Below, in pieces: positions 12,056 to 25,100 of a DNA stretch of 64,000 bases; within the stretch, counting starts at the first letter, position 1, and each line of letters begins with the position of its first letter. This stretch comes from Salvia splendens. Lineage: Eukaryota > Streptophyta > Magnoliopsida > Lamiales > Lamiaceae. The notes beneath the pieces are model-generated. The model ran no database searches. It saw only the letters and a program-made list of their open reading frames with translations, and had not been told where the DNA came from. The stretch lies in assembly GCF_004379255.2 (NCBI RefSeq), contig NC_056035.1, forward strand, positions 37,824,773 through 37,888,772, in the 5' to 3' direction. The position numbers and the translations under genes are program-made.

Positions 12056-13345
12056 CACGTCAAATGTTTACGTACCACTACTAGAATTAAGACTAGAAGC
12101 AATCATACAAAATAAATATTGAAAGACGCAACAATTCTTCACAATTCTTTATTGACTTCACACTTGTAGTCTGTAACAATTAGATGCACTTACAGAAGCT
12201 GGGATGACACCCACCTAGATTTTAATATCGAGAGGGAAAAAAAATCATGCTACAATTCATTCATATTTTATAAAGAAATTTGGGTTTTCGGTAGTTGGGC
12301 TTCATTGTGGGAATCCTAGTTATTGTGTATCATTATTTAAATACGTTCAAGACTAGAATATTTTTTTTTCTTAGCTACACGGACGGATCAAAATGATAAA
12401 ATTTGATAACATTTTACGGACGGATGGAGTAATTCGGAAGATAATTTGTATAAAATTTTGAACCAAACTATACAAAGAATTTATAATTTGGTTCAAGTAT
12501 TAATATGGGCCCATCAATTCCCAGTCCAGTAATCGGTCCTTATTTATTTTCTATGGAGCCAGACACCTATATGGGACTCTGTGGTTGCAAACTCTTGCTT
12601 GCTTTTTTTAAATTAAGAATTTTCTTCTTTATAAAAAGACCTATTAGACTTTATTAGTCCATTCATGCTATATATAGTATATATTTTCAAATTAATCACC
12701 ATATTTCGTTTTCTCTTTTTACTTTCTTTCTCGATCTTGGAAGGGATGGTTCATTCAATTATTAGTTGTAGTTCATCATTCACCATCATCCAATGATGTT
12801 TTATTTTATCATTTAAGCACACCATGTTGGTACAAATTCTTTGCAAATTCAAATTTCTTAATCATGCCACGTGGGATAGCATAATACGTGTGTTTCTTTA
12901 TCAAGAATCAACGGTACTATTATAAAAGTAGTATTAATTTTAATGGTTGAGATCTGAGACGAGGAAATTGGGATGGATATCCTAAAACAAATTATTAGTT
13001 GCATGTTCGGAATAAGATAAGATAGTTGGCAATTATTTGCATCATTTATTAAAATTTAAATCAGGAAATACTAAAAAGATAAATAATTGCCGACAAATTC
13101 CAACACCCTCGGGAATTATATAGACAAGATTGGAACATATTTTGGCCAATAATTTAATGCAAGTAACACCTACACCGGATATCTGTTCAGTAATTAATTA
13201 TACGACGAAATAAAACCTACACTACACCAGCTAATGCTTCCCAAATTAGAAGGTCAATTCAAATTTATGCATGTGTCATTTTTTGTATGGAATCGGACGA
13301 TTCACTTTAGGAATGGGAGGCAGAGAAATTAAGAAATAGGGATAA
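12056..13345. other. Intergenic DNA, no gene seen
   Basis: AT-rich and non-coding. One Stowaway-like half-end lies near 12378-12432 (acggacggatggagta). A G-box core CACGTG is at about 12869, but no gene starts nearby. Confidence 0.45.
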
Positions 13346-13348
13346 TAA

Positions 13349-15354
13349 GACCATCCACTACGCTGTCCCCCCACCATCCCTTAAACTATTATTTGAGGGC
13401 TCCACAGTATTTTTTTACTCCATCCCTTAACTAAGGGATGGAACCTGCAATGCTCCGTCCCTTAACCGTCCCTTAAATTACTATTCATTCAATTTCATTT
13501 TTTAATTTTTTTTTCCAACAAATTCAATTAAAAAAACACACTTCATTAAAATTAAAACAACATTACAACTTAAAATTCAAAAAAATAGAAAAAAAGACAT
13601 AATTAAAATCCTAAAAAAATAAAATGACATAATTTAATTTTCTCCGCTAAAGTTTTCCCAAATGTGCTCAATTAGATCCTCTTGGAGTTGGGCGTGGGCG
13701 CTAGAGTCGCGTGTCCTTGCCCGAATAGGACAACCGTGCTTGTATAGACGGATGCGCTCCACTTCGCGCGGACTACTTGCGGTTGAGCTTCCAGGGGATT
13801 CGGGGTCGAACCAATTTCCCGTCTTGGGTCCTTCGTCTTGGACAATCATGTTGTGCAAGAGTATGCACGTATACATGATATCAACCATGCTCTCCATGAA
13901 CCACGAACGAGTCGAGGCTTTGATGATGTTGAAGCGCGCTTGGAGAACCTCGAACGCCCTCTCCACATCCTTGCGAGCAGCCTCCTGCTTCTGCGCAAAA
14001 AGAGCCTGCTTTGGGTTCGCAGGCCTGCTGCACATCTTCACGAAGGTCGGCCACTTCGGGTAGATGCTGTCGGCGAGATAGTACCCCATTTTATACAGCC
14101 GGTTGTTGACGATGAAGTTGATGGCCGGCGCTTTACCATCCAAAACTTCGGTAAAGAGGTCGGACTGGTGGAGCACGTTTACGTCGTTGTTCGAGCCATG
14201 GACCCCGAAGTACGCGTGCCAGTTCCAAAGCCGGTAGTCCGCAACGGCCTCGAGTACAACAGTTGGGTGGGTGCCTTTGTGGCCGCTCGTGTAGGACCCC
14301 CTCCACGCCACCGGGCAATTCTTCCATTGCCAGTGCATGCAATCGACACTGCCAAGCATCCCAGGGAATCCGTGCACTTGTTCGTGCAGGTCGAGGAGTA
14401 ACTGACAATCGGTCGTGCTTGGCCTCCGGAGAAATTTGTCGGTGAAGGCTACTCGGACGCCTTCGCAGAATTTGAGCAAGTACGTGCGCCCAGTGGTGTC
14501 TCCGATATGGAGGTATTCGTCGAACATGTCGGTCGTTTGTCCAGTCGCAAGTTGACGGATTGCTGCAGTACATTTCTGCAGCGTCATGTGGCTGGGACGG
14601 CCGACCGCGTCGAACCCTTCTCGGAAGAACTCTTCTCGGGCCACCAAAGTATTCGCGATGTGGAGAAATAGCGGTTTACTCATGCGAAAACGGCGATGGA
14701 AGTAGGTATCTCCCCAAATCGGGTTATCGCAGAAGTAGCGGTTTACTCATGCGGAAACGGCGGCTTCCTCCCGGTTACGATGGATGTACGTCCGGGAGCG
14801 TCATTGGGGCGGCGCGGCTTCCTCCGCCTCCCGGCATCGATCTTCTTCAAGTGATTGTTCCATTATTTGACGCATTTGCTCAAAATGATCCATTAGTTTC
14901 AGTTGATTTCAGATGGAAATTGGAGTGGATATAGAGAGGATTTGAGAGGAATAGATGTGTGTTTGTGTGTGAAATGAGTATGAAATAGGAGTATTTATAG
15001 AGTAAAGAAATAAGAAAAATTTTTAAAAAAAATTGAAAAACGGCAAAAATAAAACGGTAACATTACCGTTTGAATTTTTTTTATTAAAATTTGAATTTAA
15101 AAAAAATGAATTATTGCGTCATCTGTGACGACTCCCACTCGCGGGCCAGCGAGTGGGTGTCACGCATGCATCGGGAGCTCGCCACGTCGCCTCGGCGCGT
15201 GGCGAGACGTCGCGTCCCGCGTCTCGCAGCGACGGGCTACGGGACGGCATGGCGACGGGCTGGGGACGGCACGCACCGCTGCAACGCGTCCCGCGGCGGA
15301 ACCGTCCCTCCGGAACGGAACACGGGCTGGCGGCGGCACGCGTAGTGGATGGCC
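13349..15354. mobile_element. PIF/Harbinger element with transposase (2.0 kb)
   Basis: Left end GACCATCCACTACGC and right end GCGTAGTGGATGGCC are inverted repeats, flanked by TAA on each side (13346-13348, 15355-15357). The minus strand encodes a PIF-type transposase; the last ~240 bp are very GC-rich. A shorter relative, inserted in the opposite orientation, lies at 55522-56722 and shares this GC-rich end. No Myb-like ORF1 is present in this copy. Confidence 0.9.
13634..14893 (-). pseudogene. PIF/Harbinger transposase with two in-frame stops
   Basis: The frame runs from an ATG at 14893 (MDHFEQMRQIMEQSLEEDRC..) to a stop at 13634, 419 codons plus stop, interrupted by TGA at 14803-14801 and 14749-14747. 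Downstream of the second stop, 349 codons from Met at 14683 are open. The DDE nuclease of the plant transposon protein family is visible: LGSVDCMHW (first Asp), GSNNDVNVL (second Asp) and KDVERAFEVLQARF (Glu). The N-terminal part contains the family motif NPIWGDTYFHRRFRM, just before 14683, so the true protein started upstream. Both stops are TGA, as would arise from CGA by C-to-T change. Confidence 0.85.
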
Positions 15355-15357
15355 TAA

Positions 15358-16015
15358 TGATTTAAATCAGACAATTTAGTCAAATTCCGATTAATTATAT
15401 ATAGGGTTCAAAAACAAAATATTCAATTTCCTCTTATATTTTTCTCTATTCTCTATTTAAGAGTATTTACTTATATAGTTCTCTCGTTCATTCATTTTAA
15501 TTCATCTCTCTTAATAACATCGGCGACAATTATAATTTGAAGCAATCCGCTCTTCAATCGCGGTGGCAACAATATATATGCAGTTGGGGCTAATGTAATT
15601 CAAATTCAATGAGCTTCTTTGAACTTTTTTCATTCCGAGGACGAGATTTTCGATCATATTCTCCTTAATATTATCATTTGAACAATTATGATTATAAGTA
15701 GATCTAATTGGTATATGTTTTAAATGATTTCAGCTAATTCATATTAGACATACCAAACTTGCTAGCATATGGTTGTCCTATGCCCTAATTGCGTATATGT
15801 TTGACTGGAGATCGAGTATGTATAAGTGAAACATGACATTACTCAATTATTTCTATAATCGACTAAGATGTGTCATATAAAATATTCCACTTATAAATTG
15901 CTTTAACCATATATGTACCAGTTATAAATTATTAAATTTACATCTATTTTCAGAGAAGAAATTGACATGCAATTTTTTCTTTAATATTTACACTCTTCGA
16001 TTTTAATTTTACAAC
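15358..16015. other. Intergenic DNA, no gene seen
   Basis: AT-rich. The part at 15440-15570 (ctctattctctatttaagag.., then ggcgacaattataatttg) has the look of a retrotransposon LTR 3' end, but I find no second LTR, primer site or coding sequence. Confidence 0.4.
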
Positions 16016-16018
16016 TTT

Positions 16019-18106
16019 CACTACTAGAAAATGAGCCTTAAATGACACCTAAAATTGCCACTAGAAAACTATTGTTGTGGCACTTTGCCTGTAATGGCAC
16101 TTCATGCAAGTGCATTATCGGTAGCTGTAGTTATAGGTAACGTGTAAGGATATGTCTTGTATTATGGCAATCAAAAAGTGCCATGAAACATGACGTGTAA
16201 TGTCACTAGAAAATGCCACGATATATTTTCTTAAACTACATTAACTTTTGGAAAAATATACAATATACCCCAATAAATATTTATTATTACAATTTTCCCT
16301 CATTTTATTTAATTTACTTTTTTCACCTACATATTTCTGTGATTTATATTTTTATCCTTCAAATATTTATAAATTCATTTTAATCCTTCAAATATAATAA
16401 ACTACTCACTCAAATAAAATGACAACTATTTGAATAATATTCAAACTATCATATTTTACACAAAAATGTAACGTGTTTGAACACACAAACTAAACAATAT
16501 TAAGTGTTGGTCATCTTTAACTTAAACTACACAAACAATACTAGTACTAAAAATTATAAAGTGCTAATCTATTCCAAAAGTGCTAAACATATTTGAAATT
16601 GTTTCTTTAGAATGTGAGCCTCTCATGCCTGCCTAAAAGGGCCAAGTACCTCTCCACGCCACGCGACCTACAACATTTCAGTTTAAAATTTCAAGTTAAT
16701 AAAGGAGAAATCATCACATCCATAGAAAAATCTTCACTCACCACTTTTTATCCCATTTGCTTCATCCACAACCCCAAACTTCCGTATCTGCATCAATGGT
16801 AAGCCTGCGCTAACGTATCAAAAGAAATAATTATGTGATTTTGGAATAAGGAGACTGCATTTACCTCACAAATTCGACAAGAGGGGCAAGTCCAAGAACT
16901 CCAGTGAAAAAGATCTGCAATAAACAATTGATCAGAAAATATACAAGCATCCCATTAAAGTTTCTTTCAGCGTGAAAAGTACCTCTATTTCGAGACCAAG
17001 CTTTCAGACAGCTCCGGTGATACTTCTTCCCACAACTTTTGCAAGATAGCATCTTTCTTGCCCTTTCACTTCCTGCATTTTCACCAGAGAAGCATAGCTG
17101 GCATACTACCTTGGAATTGGACTAGCGTTGCTCAGCATCTTTTGCAGATACCTGCTACACAGCTCCATCAGAAACTCCCTCAATGCAATCAACAGACAAA
17201 TAAACTAATACTTATATTCCTATTTACATGCCATCCTCAATAGTATGACCAGACCATGGAGAAAACACACCAAATTCCAAAATTCAAACGACAAAAACAT
17301 GAAATCACTACAATTCCTAAAGCGAGATATAGAAAACTGACCACCAAAAGCGACTATGATAACACATTCAACTATCAATCTAAACAAGCTTCCATTCAAG
17401 AAATTTTATAACTACACTAAAAGCGACTAATGTTCTTAAAAAATAAAATTGCCGAATTAAGCAGTCATGGATAAATATAATTATCTGAGTGAGGGAACCT
17501 GAGCTCCAAACGACGACGGATCGGAGCATATTATCAACCCTGCGCTCGAATTGGGGAGTCCAGAAGCGACGGGCTGAACCGCGACAGTCGCGCGGCGCAG
17601 CTGAACTCCGGGGAGCAACTGGCGAGAGAAGAGAGAGGGAGGGGCGGCGACAGATTCGAGAGAGAAGAGAGAGGGCGACGGCGCTGAATCGCAGAATCAG
17701 GAGACGGCGACGGGCAATTTTCGAAGTAACGCCGAGAATGAGAGAGCTAGGGATGTTAAATTTCAATTGGGGATTTACCTTGAAGAAGAAGAGAGAAAGA
17801 GGAGAAGAGATGGAGAGATGGAATGATTTTTTTCCCGCAAGTTCTAGAGGGAGTTACTTCTCCTTTCTTCCTTTTTTTTTAATTTCCTTTTTCTTGTTTT
17901 TTTTCTTTTATTCATTTCTTTTATTGGTATGACACTTGGCACAAGTGCCACTACATGAATCTCTTCATGGCATTTATATGGAGATATAATATTAGTTTAG
18001 GATATAAGTGTGGCTAAAGGTTGGTGTATTGAGTGACTATTTGTAGTGGCAGTTTTAAAAAAGTGTCACAAATTTAGTGTAGTCTTAGGCTAATTTTCTA
18101 GTAATG
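16019..18106. mobile_element. CACTA (En/Spm) nonautonomous element with captured gene DNA (2.09 kb)
   Basis: Begins CACTACTAGAAAATGAGCC and ends GGCTAATTTTCTAGTAATG. The flanks carry a 3-bp duplication TTT (16016-16018, 18107-18109), as CACTA elements make. Subterminal repeats of the type TGGCACTT.ATGCAAGTGC occur in the first ~200 bp. No transposase is present. The interior carries PHD-finger exons on the minus strand and a GC-rich block at 17490-17760 that looks like a captured 5' exon or UTR. A related 3.8-kb element lies at 45896-49659. Confidence 0.9.
16865..17106 (-). pseudogene. Captured PHD-finger gene fragment (two exons with intron)
   Basis: On the minus strand, an exon at about 17106-16983 reads VCQLCFSGENAGSERARKML then SCKSCGKKYHRSCLKAWSRN. 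It ends at a GT donor and resumes at 16914-16865 after TTGCAG as DLFHWSSWTCPSCRICE, ending at another GTAA donor. The spaced CX2C..CX2C..HX2C pattern and the wording match a plant PHD/RING-like finger gene family. Only part of the zinc-finger region is present and no start or stop belongs to it. This is a transduplicated host fragment inside the CACTA element, kept with its splice sites. Confidence 0.8.
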
Positions 18107-18109
18107 TTT

Positions 18110-19333
18110 AGCGTGAATCGTGTCGTGAATCGAAAGAAATTAAAGATGCAACTAACAGGTAAAGGTGCATGCATGTCGCTTTAGTATATGGTTCATTTTT
18201 ATTACTTCAGGTTTCATTATATTCCACTTATATTCAATACAATATGATGTGACATGGTTTACTAAAATAAATAAGAGATATTTATTGATTACACAAAAAA
18301 ATTGTGCTACGCTATTTAACAATATAGGCTCAATTGTTCCAAAATATACGAACTTTTACCTAATTAAGGTATGACCTATGAACTAAAAATTATACATCTT
18401 CAACTACGTGAACTTTGAATGTTTTGATTTTTCATATAATTTGTAAATTTTCAAAAAATTACATTGTGGTTAGGTGAAGTAAAAAAAAAAAGTCCAACTA
18501 TATCATTCAGTTCCTTAGCTATTTAGGCCATGTAAGCATTCCAAAAACATAAATGTGGATTAATTTTATTTTTAGGGCAATTGATGATAGTCATATGAAA
18601 GTCAAAACAATAAAATATTGGTGCATTTGGAATAGAATTTTAAAATTCACTTATATATTAAATCAAAATTGGGTGAAAAGTATTTTTGAATTATCTCTAA
18701 AGTTCATCTAGCTACTTGGTTCCCTTGACTTTTTAATATTTTGAGTTTCTTATTCTATTAATTAGATTTCAATTTTATTGGCCTTTGGAGATGCTCAAGG
18801 AAGGCCGACAAATTGTTATATAATTGATGCTAATAGATTCCAAAGTTGTAACATTCTTTATATCAATTATTGTTGATTAAATAGTTGGGAAATGAAATTA
18901 AGAGTGTCCTAGTATAAAAAAGCTCATTTTGGCTGTGCGTACAGCTGGGGCCACAAGTCCTGCATGAATAAATCACGTGATATTTTTCATTTATGTAAAC
19001 ATTATTTGTGGTGGTTTAATCTTTAAACCCACAGTATTGTTGGTTACGGTATATGTTTAATCACTAATATTATTTAATTAACCAATAAATTCGTGATCAT
19101 CTTCTACGTTGAAGCTTCCCAATTATATTGCTGATTCTACTATTGTGAATTTGTGATATAAAATTAATGACAATACCCGATCCTGTGAATTGCACATATA
19201 TAGTTTATATAAGGGTGAAACAGTGAAAGTACCATACCCTCTCAATGACTAACTAATTAAGACCAAATCTCATTAATTCAACGCGATTACGAACTAGTAG
19301 ATATCAAATCGCCATCATTATGCAATTAATTTG
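18110..19333. other. Intergenic DNA, no gene seen
   Basis: AT-rich, non-coding; no element ends recognised. It contains only short frames without homology that I can see. Confidence 0.5.
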
Positions 19334-19335
19334 TA

Positions 19336-19590
19336 CTCCCTCTGTCCACGAATAGGAGTCTAATTTTTTCCATTTTGGTACGTCCACGAATAGGAGTCCT
19401 GATTCATAATTACCATGAATGGTAAAAGAAACTCATATTCCACTAACTCATTCAACATACATATCATTTAAAAGTAGTAATATATACAAGTGGAACTCAT
19501 ATTTCACTAGCTTTCTTCCACCCATTTTTCTTAACATTTCTTAAAAATGTGCCGAAAAGAAATGTGACTCCTATTCGCGGACGGAGAGAA
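19336..19590. mobile_element. Stowaway MITE (255 bp)
   Basis: Left end CTCCCTCTGTCCACGAATAG, right end the reverse complement of TTCTCTCCGTCCGCGAATAG; TA flanks. It has a partial internal repeat of its own end (acgtccacgaataggagtcc) just inside the left TIR. Confidence 0.88.
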
Positions 19591-19910
19591 TAGGTATTAA
19601 GGATTATAACTATCCAGAAATTTTATCAACCCACGATTAGTTACTTCATTAGATACACTACATTATATAAGTTGAACTTACTTCAATTCACTATATACAC
19701 GTACGTATGTCATTAAGCAACGAACTTCATTACATGCAAAATGTTGGAATCGGTTTTTACTATGATAGCTGTCAATTTTACTATGAACTCAAAATACATT
19801 TAGCCTGGTATACAAAATTGGAATTGAAATTAGAATTTTAATTCAATTCCAAATTCTATGCTTGGTTAAATGAAGTAATTGATATGTAATTGAATTTGAG
19901 GAATTTGTAT

Positions 19911-20140
19911 ACACACTATACACAAAATACACATCCTCATACACACTTTACACAAAATACACATACGATACACACATAGATACGAAATACACGCACTTCA
20001 CACACTGCACAGTCTACACACACTATACACAAAATACACACATTCCACACACTATACAATATATACTTACTATATACAAAATACAAACATTCCACACACT
20101 ACACAAAATATGCACACCATACACAGTATACACACATCCA
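19911..20140 (+). repeat. Degenerate ACAC-rich minisatellite
   Basis: About a dozen imperfect copies of acactatacacaaaatacac, roughly 20-25 bp each, mixed with cattccacac variants. It lies ~2 kb upstream of the NPF transporter start. Confidence 0.8.
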
Positions 20141-20361
20141 CAAACCCTGAGGCTTGATATTTGATCTCAGGATATAGAAAGTTATTCCGTATTTTAATCC
20201 TATAGCTTCTTTATTGAAATTTCTCTTAAAATCATAGTATAATAAGATAAACTCAGAGTGCTTCACTTTTCTTACAAATATCGAAAAATTATATTTTCGT
20301 GTATTTATTGTATATGGCCTACATATACGAAGTACTTTGGTTTAAGTCCTAAATCCTAATA

Positions 20362-20664
20362 CTCCATCGGTTCAAAAAAATAGGACACATTGTGAATGAC
20401 ACGAGTTTTAATGTGAAATTGGTAAAGTAAGAAAGAAGGGAAAAAAGTAAGAGATAAATAGTGTTAGTGGAATGTGAGGTCCATATTATTAGTAAAAGAG
20501 AAGGGAAAAAGTAAGAGAGATGGGGAAAAATGAAGACAGAAGTAGTGTTAGTGGAATGTGAGATCCATATTATTAGTAAGAGAGAAGGGAAAAAAGTAAG
20601 AGGGAAATTGTTGAAAACTTTCCTTTTTTAAATGTGTTTTATTTTTTGCGGATAACAAAAAATG
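20362..20664. mobile_element. Degenerate Stowaway-type MITE
   Basis: Left end CTCCATCGGTTCAAAAAAAT then aggacacatt; the right side carries the inverted aatgtgttttattttttgcgg but its last bases have drifted. The interior is tripled: the phrase tagtggaatgtgag(g/a)tccatattattagtaa occurs twice and a third partial copy follows. Confidence 0.6.
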
Positions 20665-21565
20665 ATAAATATGCTCCATTTGTCGTGAACAGTATTAGTT
20701 AGGCAAGACCAAACCAATAGATGTTTAAATCATTACTTTACTCTTCTTACAAATGTCAGAAAAACACACAACATTAATGAGGCGATGACCAAACCAATAA
20801 AGAGATTTAAATAATCTACATGCATAGTTTGCGAACGGATGAATCAAATAAAACAAATAAGGCAAATACAACCGTGCATGTTTAATTAGATGTATTTGTA
20901 AATTGTAATCTAACACATTTAACATCAAACATTAGGTCAGTCATAATGATCATAAGTTCATGGCAAATCTAACTAATTAATATGTCAACCTTCCAATAAT
21001 ATGAATTATCTAGATTTGTTCAGAGCCATATGCTCGTTACTAGATTTCTCACTTTCTTATCTATAAGGTACTTGCACAGTTTAATGTCACGGAACTGATA
21101 CAAGTGTGTGTCTTTTGAGGCCTCAAATTGACTTATTGTAATGAGAAGTACAGTAAATGTGAGCAAAAATATAATTAAATAGAAAAATCAAATCGAAATT
21201 GACATTTTGCTTCGAATTTTCTGGCTAATAGTTAGATTTAGTTTATATGAATTCAAGTAGATGTTGTTCGTTTCACGTTTGAGTTTCAGGTAAACGGCTA
21301 ATCCTACCGACTAAGATGTAACATTATATTTCAGACGTAAAGACTAATTAATTTGATACGTATATACTTCTAATATTATTAACCATTAATACAGTCGATT
21401 TTCATAAAGAAGTTTTGGGTTAGCCCACAAACTAACTGAATTGATATATTATCGAGTAGAAGTTTTCATCTCAAATTTAGCGAACTAGTGGAGTTAGCCA
21501 ATGAAATTCAGCATCCCCAATACCATATTGTTGACTGCACTTTTCCTAATAAAATAAGCAAAATC
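20665..21565. other. Intergenic DNA upstream of the NPF gene, no gene seen
   Basis: AT-rich, non-coding, no element ends recognised. It may contain distal regulatory sequence of the transporter, but nothing specific stands out. Confidence 0.4.
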
Positions 21566-21569
21566 TCCA

Positions 21570-21905
21570 AATTATTTCTTGCCCCGGGATCTGCCAGCAG
21601 GTATCGTGTACATGACTAATACGAGTATATCTACAGAATTTCCCCATATCTCTATTATTCCATATATTATTGATTTCCATATCTTTCATATTTCTCGATC
21701 ACTAAGTTAGGTTATTAGGGAATATTATAAATAGGAGTCTTTGTTATCTTTTGAATTAATCATTGAAGAAATACAATTTATATTTTTATCGTCTTTTACT
21801 TTTAAGCTATTTACTTTCTCTGCAAATTTATCAATCTAAAACCCTAGTGGACGGTGGCGCGAACGATCCTCCCCCTTGGAATCCCTCGCTGATCGAGCAG
21901 ATACG
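21570..21905 (+). mobile_element. Possible LTR-retrotransposon remnant (LTR end plus gag start)
   Basis: A TATAAATAGGAG motif (21726-21737) is followed by a pyrimidine-rich leader, then ctaaaaccctagtggacggtggcgcgaacgatcctcccccttgg.. whose frame reads VDGGANDPPPWNPSLIEQIR. A TATA box, a short leader and then a sudden coding-like, GC-richer stretch fit a truncated LTR and gag junction. No second LTR, polypurine tract or reverse transcriptase is present, so this is a weak call. Confidence 0.35.
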
Positions 21906-22012
21906 ATATATCATTGTATCATCTAGATATGTACAATTTTATATTGCCAATGATAGTATCACATATACAAAAATATTTACATCTAGTAATTAATCTGGTC
22001 CGTCCAAATTGC

Positions 22013-22020
22013 TATATATA
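22013..22020 (+). promoter_or_regulatory. Probable TATA box of the NPF transporter gene
   Basis: TATATATA lies ~100 bp before the start codon and is followed by a C/A/T-rich stretch (caacacactctctgcatcc) typical of a plant transcription start and leader. The leader would run from about 22045 to 22116. Confidence 0.5.
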
Positions 22021-22116
22021 CAACACACTCTCTGCATCCCTCAATACTCACCCACAACCAAAAAGCTCTCTTCTCTCCATCATCTGATCACGGGCTCTGA
22101 AACCATATCCAACCAA

Positions 22117-25100
22117 ATGGCTTCCTCTCTCCCTCAAACTAAACACGAGGCGAGCGACACGATCCCTGACGCCTGGGACTACAAGGGCCGGCCCGCCCTC
22201 CGCTCCTCCTCCGGCGGCTGGGTCACCGCCGCCATGATCCTAGCTGTGGAGGGGTGTGAGCGGTTAACGACGCTCGGAATCGCCGTTAATCTCCTCACCT
22301 ACTTGACTCGCACCATGCATTTGGGCAATGCTACTTCCGCTAACACCGTTACTAACTTCCTCGGCACCTCCTTCATGCTCTGCTTGCTCGGTGGCTTCAT
22401 CGCTGACACCTATTTAGGAAGGTATGTACAATTTTTTTAAATTAATCTTTCTTTTTTTGCCTTTTATAGTTGCATATTTTTAATTACTTTGGGTTTTTTT
22501 TGGCAGGTATTTGACCATTGGCATCTTTGCTGCTGTTCAAGCAACGGTAATAATTTTACTACTTATGCATTCTTTATATTTATTTCTGAAGTCTGTTATT
22601 TTTGGCCTCGAGCATTAATCACACTTTAATTGTGATATCTTGTTATTTAGCTTGTTACAACTAACACAAACCAAACTTTTCTTCTATGAGGATTACGTGT
22701 GGCTTTAATCAAATAGTACTTCATGTATCTCTAATTCAACATATGTGTGACAAATTCCAAATTATTGGGGTCATAGTGTTTGACTAATTTGGTGAAATTA
22801 ACTGGATCCAGGGTGTGACGATCTTGACAATCTCCACCATAATCCCGAGCCTCCAGCCACCGAAGTGCGAGGCCGGGAGCCGGTCATGCATTCCGGCGAG
22901 CGACAAGCAGATGCTGGTCCTCTACACGGCCCTCTACCTGACGGCGCTCGGCACGGGGGGCCTGAAGTCGAGCGTGTCCGGGTTCGGGTCAGACCAGTTC
23001 GACGAGTCCGACCCGAAGGAGAAGAAGCAGATGATCAAGTTCTTCAACTGGTTCTTCTTCTTCATAAGCATCGGAGCGCTCCTCGCGGTCACGGTGCTGG
23101 TCTACATCCAGGACCACCTCGGCCGCGAGTGGGGCTACGGAATCTGCGCCTGCGCGATCCTCGTCGGCCTCACCGTCTTCTTGTCCGGGACCAAACGGTA
23201 CCGTTTCAAGAAGCTGGTGGGGAGCCCGCTCACGCAGATCGCGTCTGTGCTTGTGGCGGCGTGGAGGAAGAGGCACCTCCAGCCGCCGTCGGATCCGTCG
23301 CTTCTGTTTGATGTGGATGACGTGGCGGGGGAGGATGGAGAGAGCAAGAAGAAGAAGAAGCAGAAGCTGCCGCACAGCAAGGAATTCCGGTGAGTTTTCT
23401 CTCTTTCATTTTTTATTTGATGCATATTAACTGAATTAACTGCCTTGCTTGATTTATAGCATTATTTTTTTGAATTATTTGGAGTGGGGTAAATCCAGAA
23501 ATTGACAAAGAACATGACATGAAAAGTATGAAGTAGGACATAACTAAAAAAAATTAAAATACATTGGTGGAAAAACACAATCTAAAATCATGAAAATATT
23601 TCTAGGATAACATGTTGACCTTTAATTTATTTGATTAGAAATTTTGAAGTATAACATCAATAGTTAACTGCAAACATTAAATAGCAATAAATAATATTTA
23701 TGGTCACGTACGATACTTTATTTAGCTGGACACTACGTGTATTTAGCATTGAATAATATCATAAGCATGTGCATAGTTTTATTACTATAAAATTATAAAA
23801 ATTTCTTAATATTTATAAAAAAAATGGATAAGATACAAATAACAGCATATCAAAAAGTAATTAAGTCGACCAAGACGGTGGAGATATTTGGAATTGAGTT
23901 GTGCATTATTTGAGCTACTAAATGATATGCATATGAGTGAGAGTCCGACAAATGTATTATTTATGAGATGCCAACAAATAGTGTTTTAACCAAGTTGATA
24001 TATGCAAGTTGGATTATTTTTCTATTGCAAATTTTATGAACAAAAAATTTTCAGTTTTAAAAATGTAAAAAGAAATCTTTATGTGAATTACACTTGGGCT
24101 TTGATTAAAAGATATTGTTTTCTTTACTTGGAAGTGTGACATAGTACCATCTATATAATCAAATTACAAAAGATGCAGGAATTTTTTAAAGTTCCAATAA
24201 GGATCTTCACCAATGAAGTATGTAATAATTATATGGTTTGAAAGGTTCAAGAAATTATTGAGTAGTATATGCTATAACAAGTATATAAATTCAAATAATA
24301 GTCTTGGATTAGTAAAACCCTCATAAATATATATGTACGTGCATGTGTGTGTGTGTTCACATCGAGATGCATGAATTTGAATACTATAGTACTATTACTT
24401 TATTGCTAAATAATTGAGTTACATCGGTACCTATTTAGTCGGTCACCATTTTCTTGGTGTCATGCATAGTATCAAGAAAAATGTAACTACATAGAAAACC
24501 CTATTTTGTTCCCCTCATCAAAACTATTCATACATGTCAAGTGTAAATATATGATTATATCAGAATCAATCAATTAGTACAACAAGCTTAGCAATTGTTA
24601 ATTGACACTTGTTTCTTTCTCTTATAGTTTTCTTGACAAGGCGGCTATCAAGGATCCTAATGTGCCAATGGATGTCTCCAACAAGTGGTGCATTTCGACA
24701 TTAACAGATGTGGAAGAAGTGAAATTGGTAATAAGAATGCTCCCAACATGGGCCACAACGGTAATGTTTTGGACTGTTTATGCCCAAATGACAACTTTTT
24801 CCGTGTCTCAAGCAACCACTATGGACCGTCGTATTGGGAAATCCTTTGAGATCCCGGCTGCCTCCCTCACCGTCTTCTTTGTCGCCACCATCCTCTTGAC
24901 CGTGCCAGTCTATGATCGGATAATCGCTCCAATTTGCAAGAAATTGCTCAAGAACCCTCAAGGCCTAAGTCCCCTTCAAAGGATAGGTGTGGGGCTATTT
25001 TTGTCAATATTTGCCATGGTGGCGGCCGCCTTGACCGAGATCAAGAGGCTCAGGTTTGTCCAATCACACGGTCAGACACCACACCATGTGCCATTGAGCG

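Noticed and set aside
13838..14401. 187-codon plus-strand frame over the Harbinger element
   Set aside because: Complement of the transposase, with no domain of its own.
22009..22116. Upstream in-frame ATG of the NPF gene
   Set aside because: It precedes the TATA-like motif, and the extra 36 residues do not resemble the family N-terminus.
22865..23375. Long open frames in other frames over the NPF third exon
   Set aside because: GC-rich shadow frames of the transporter; Arg/Gly/Pro-rich with no family character.
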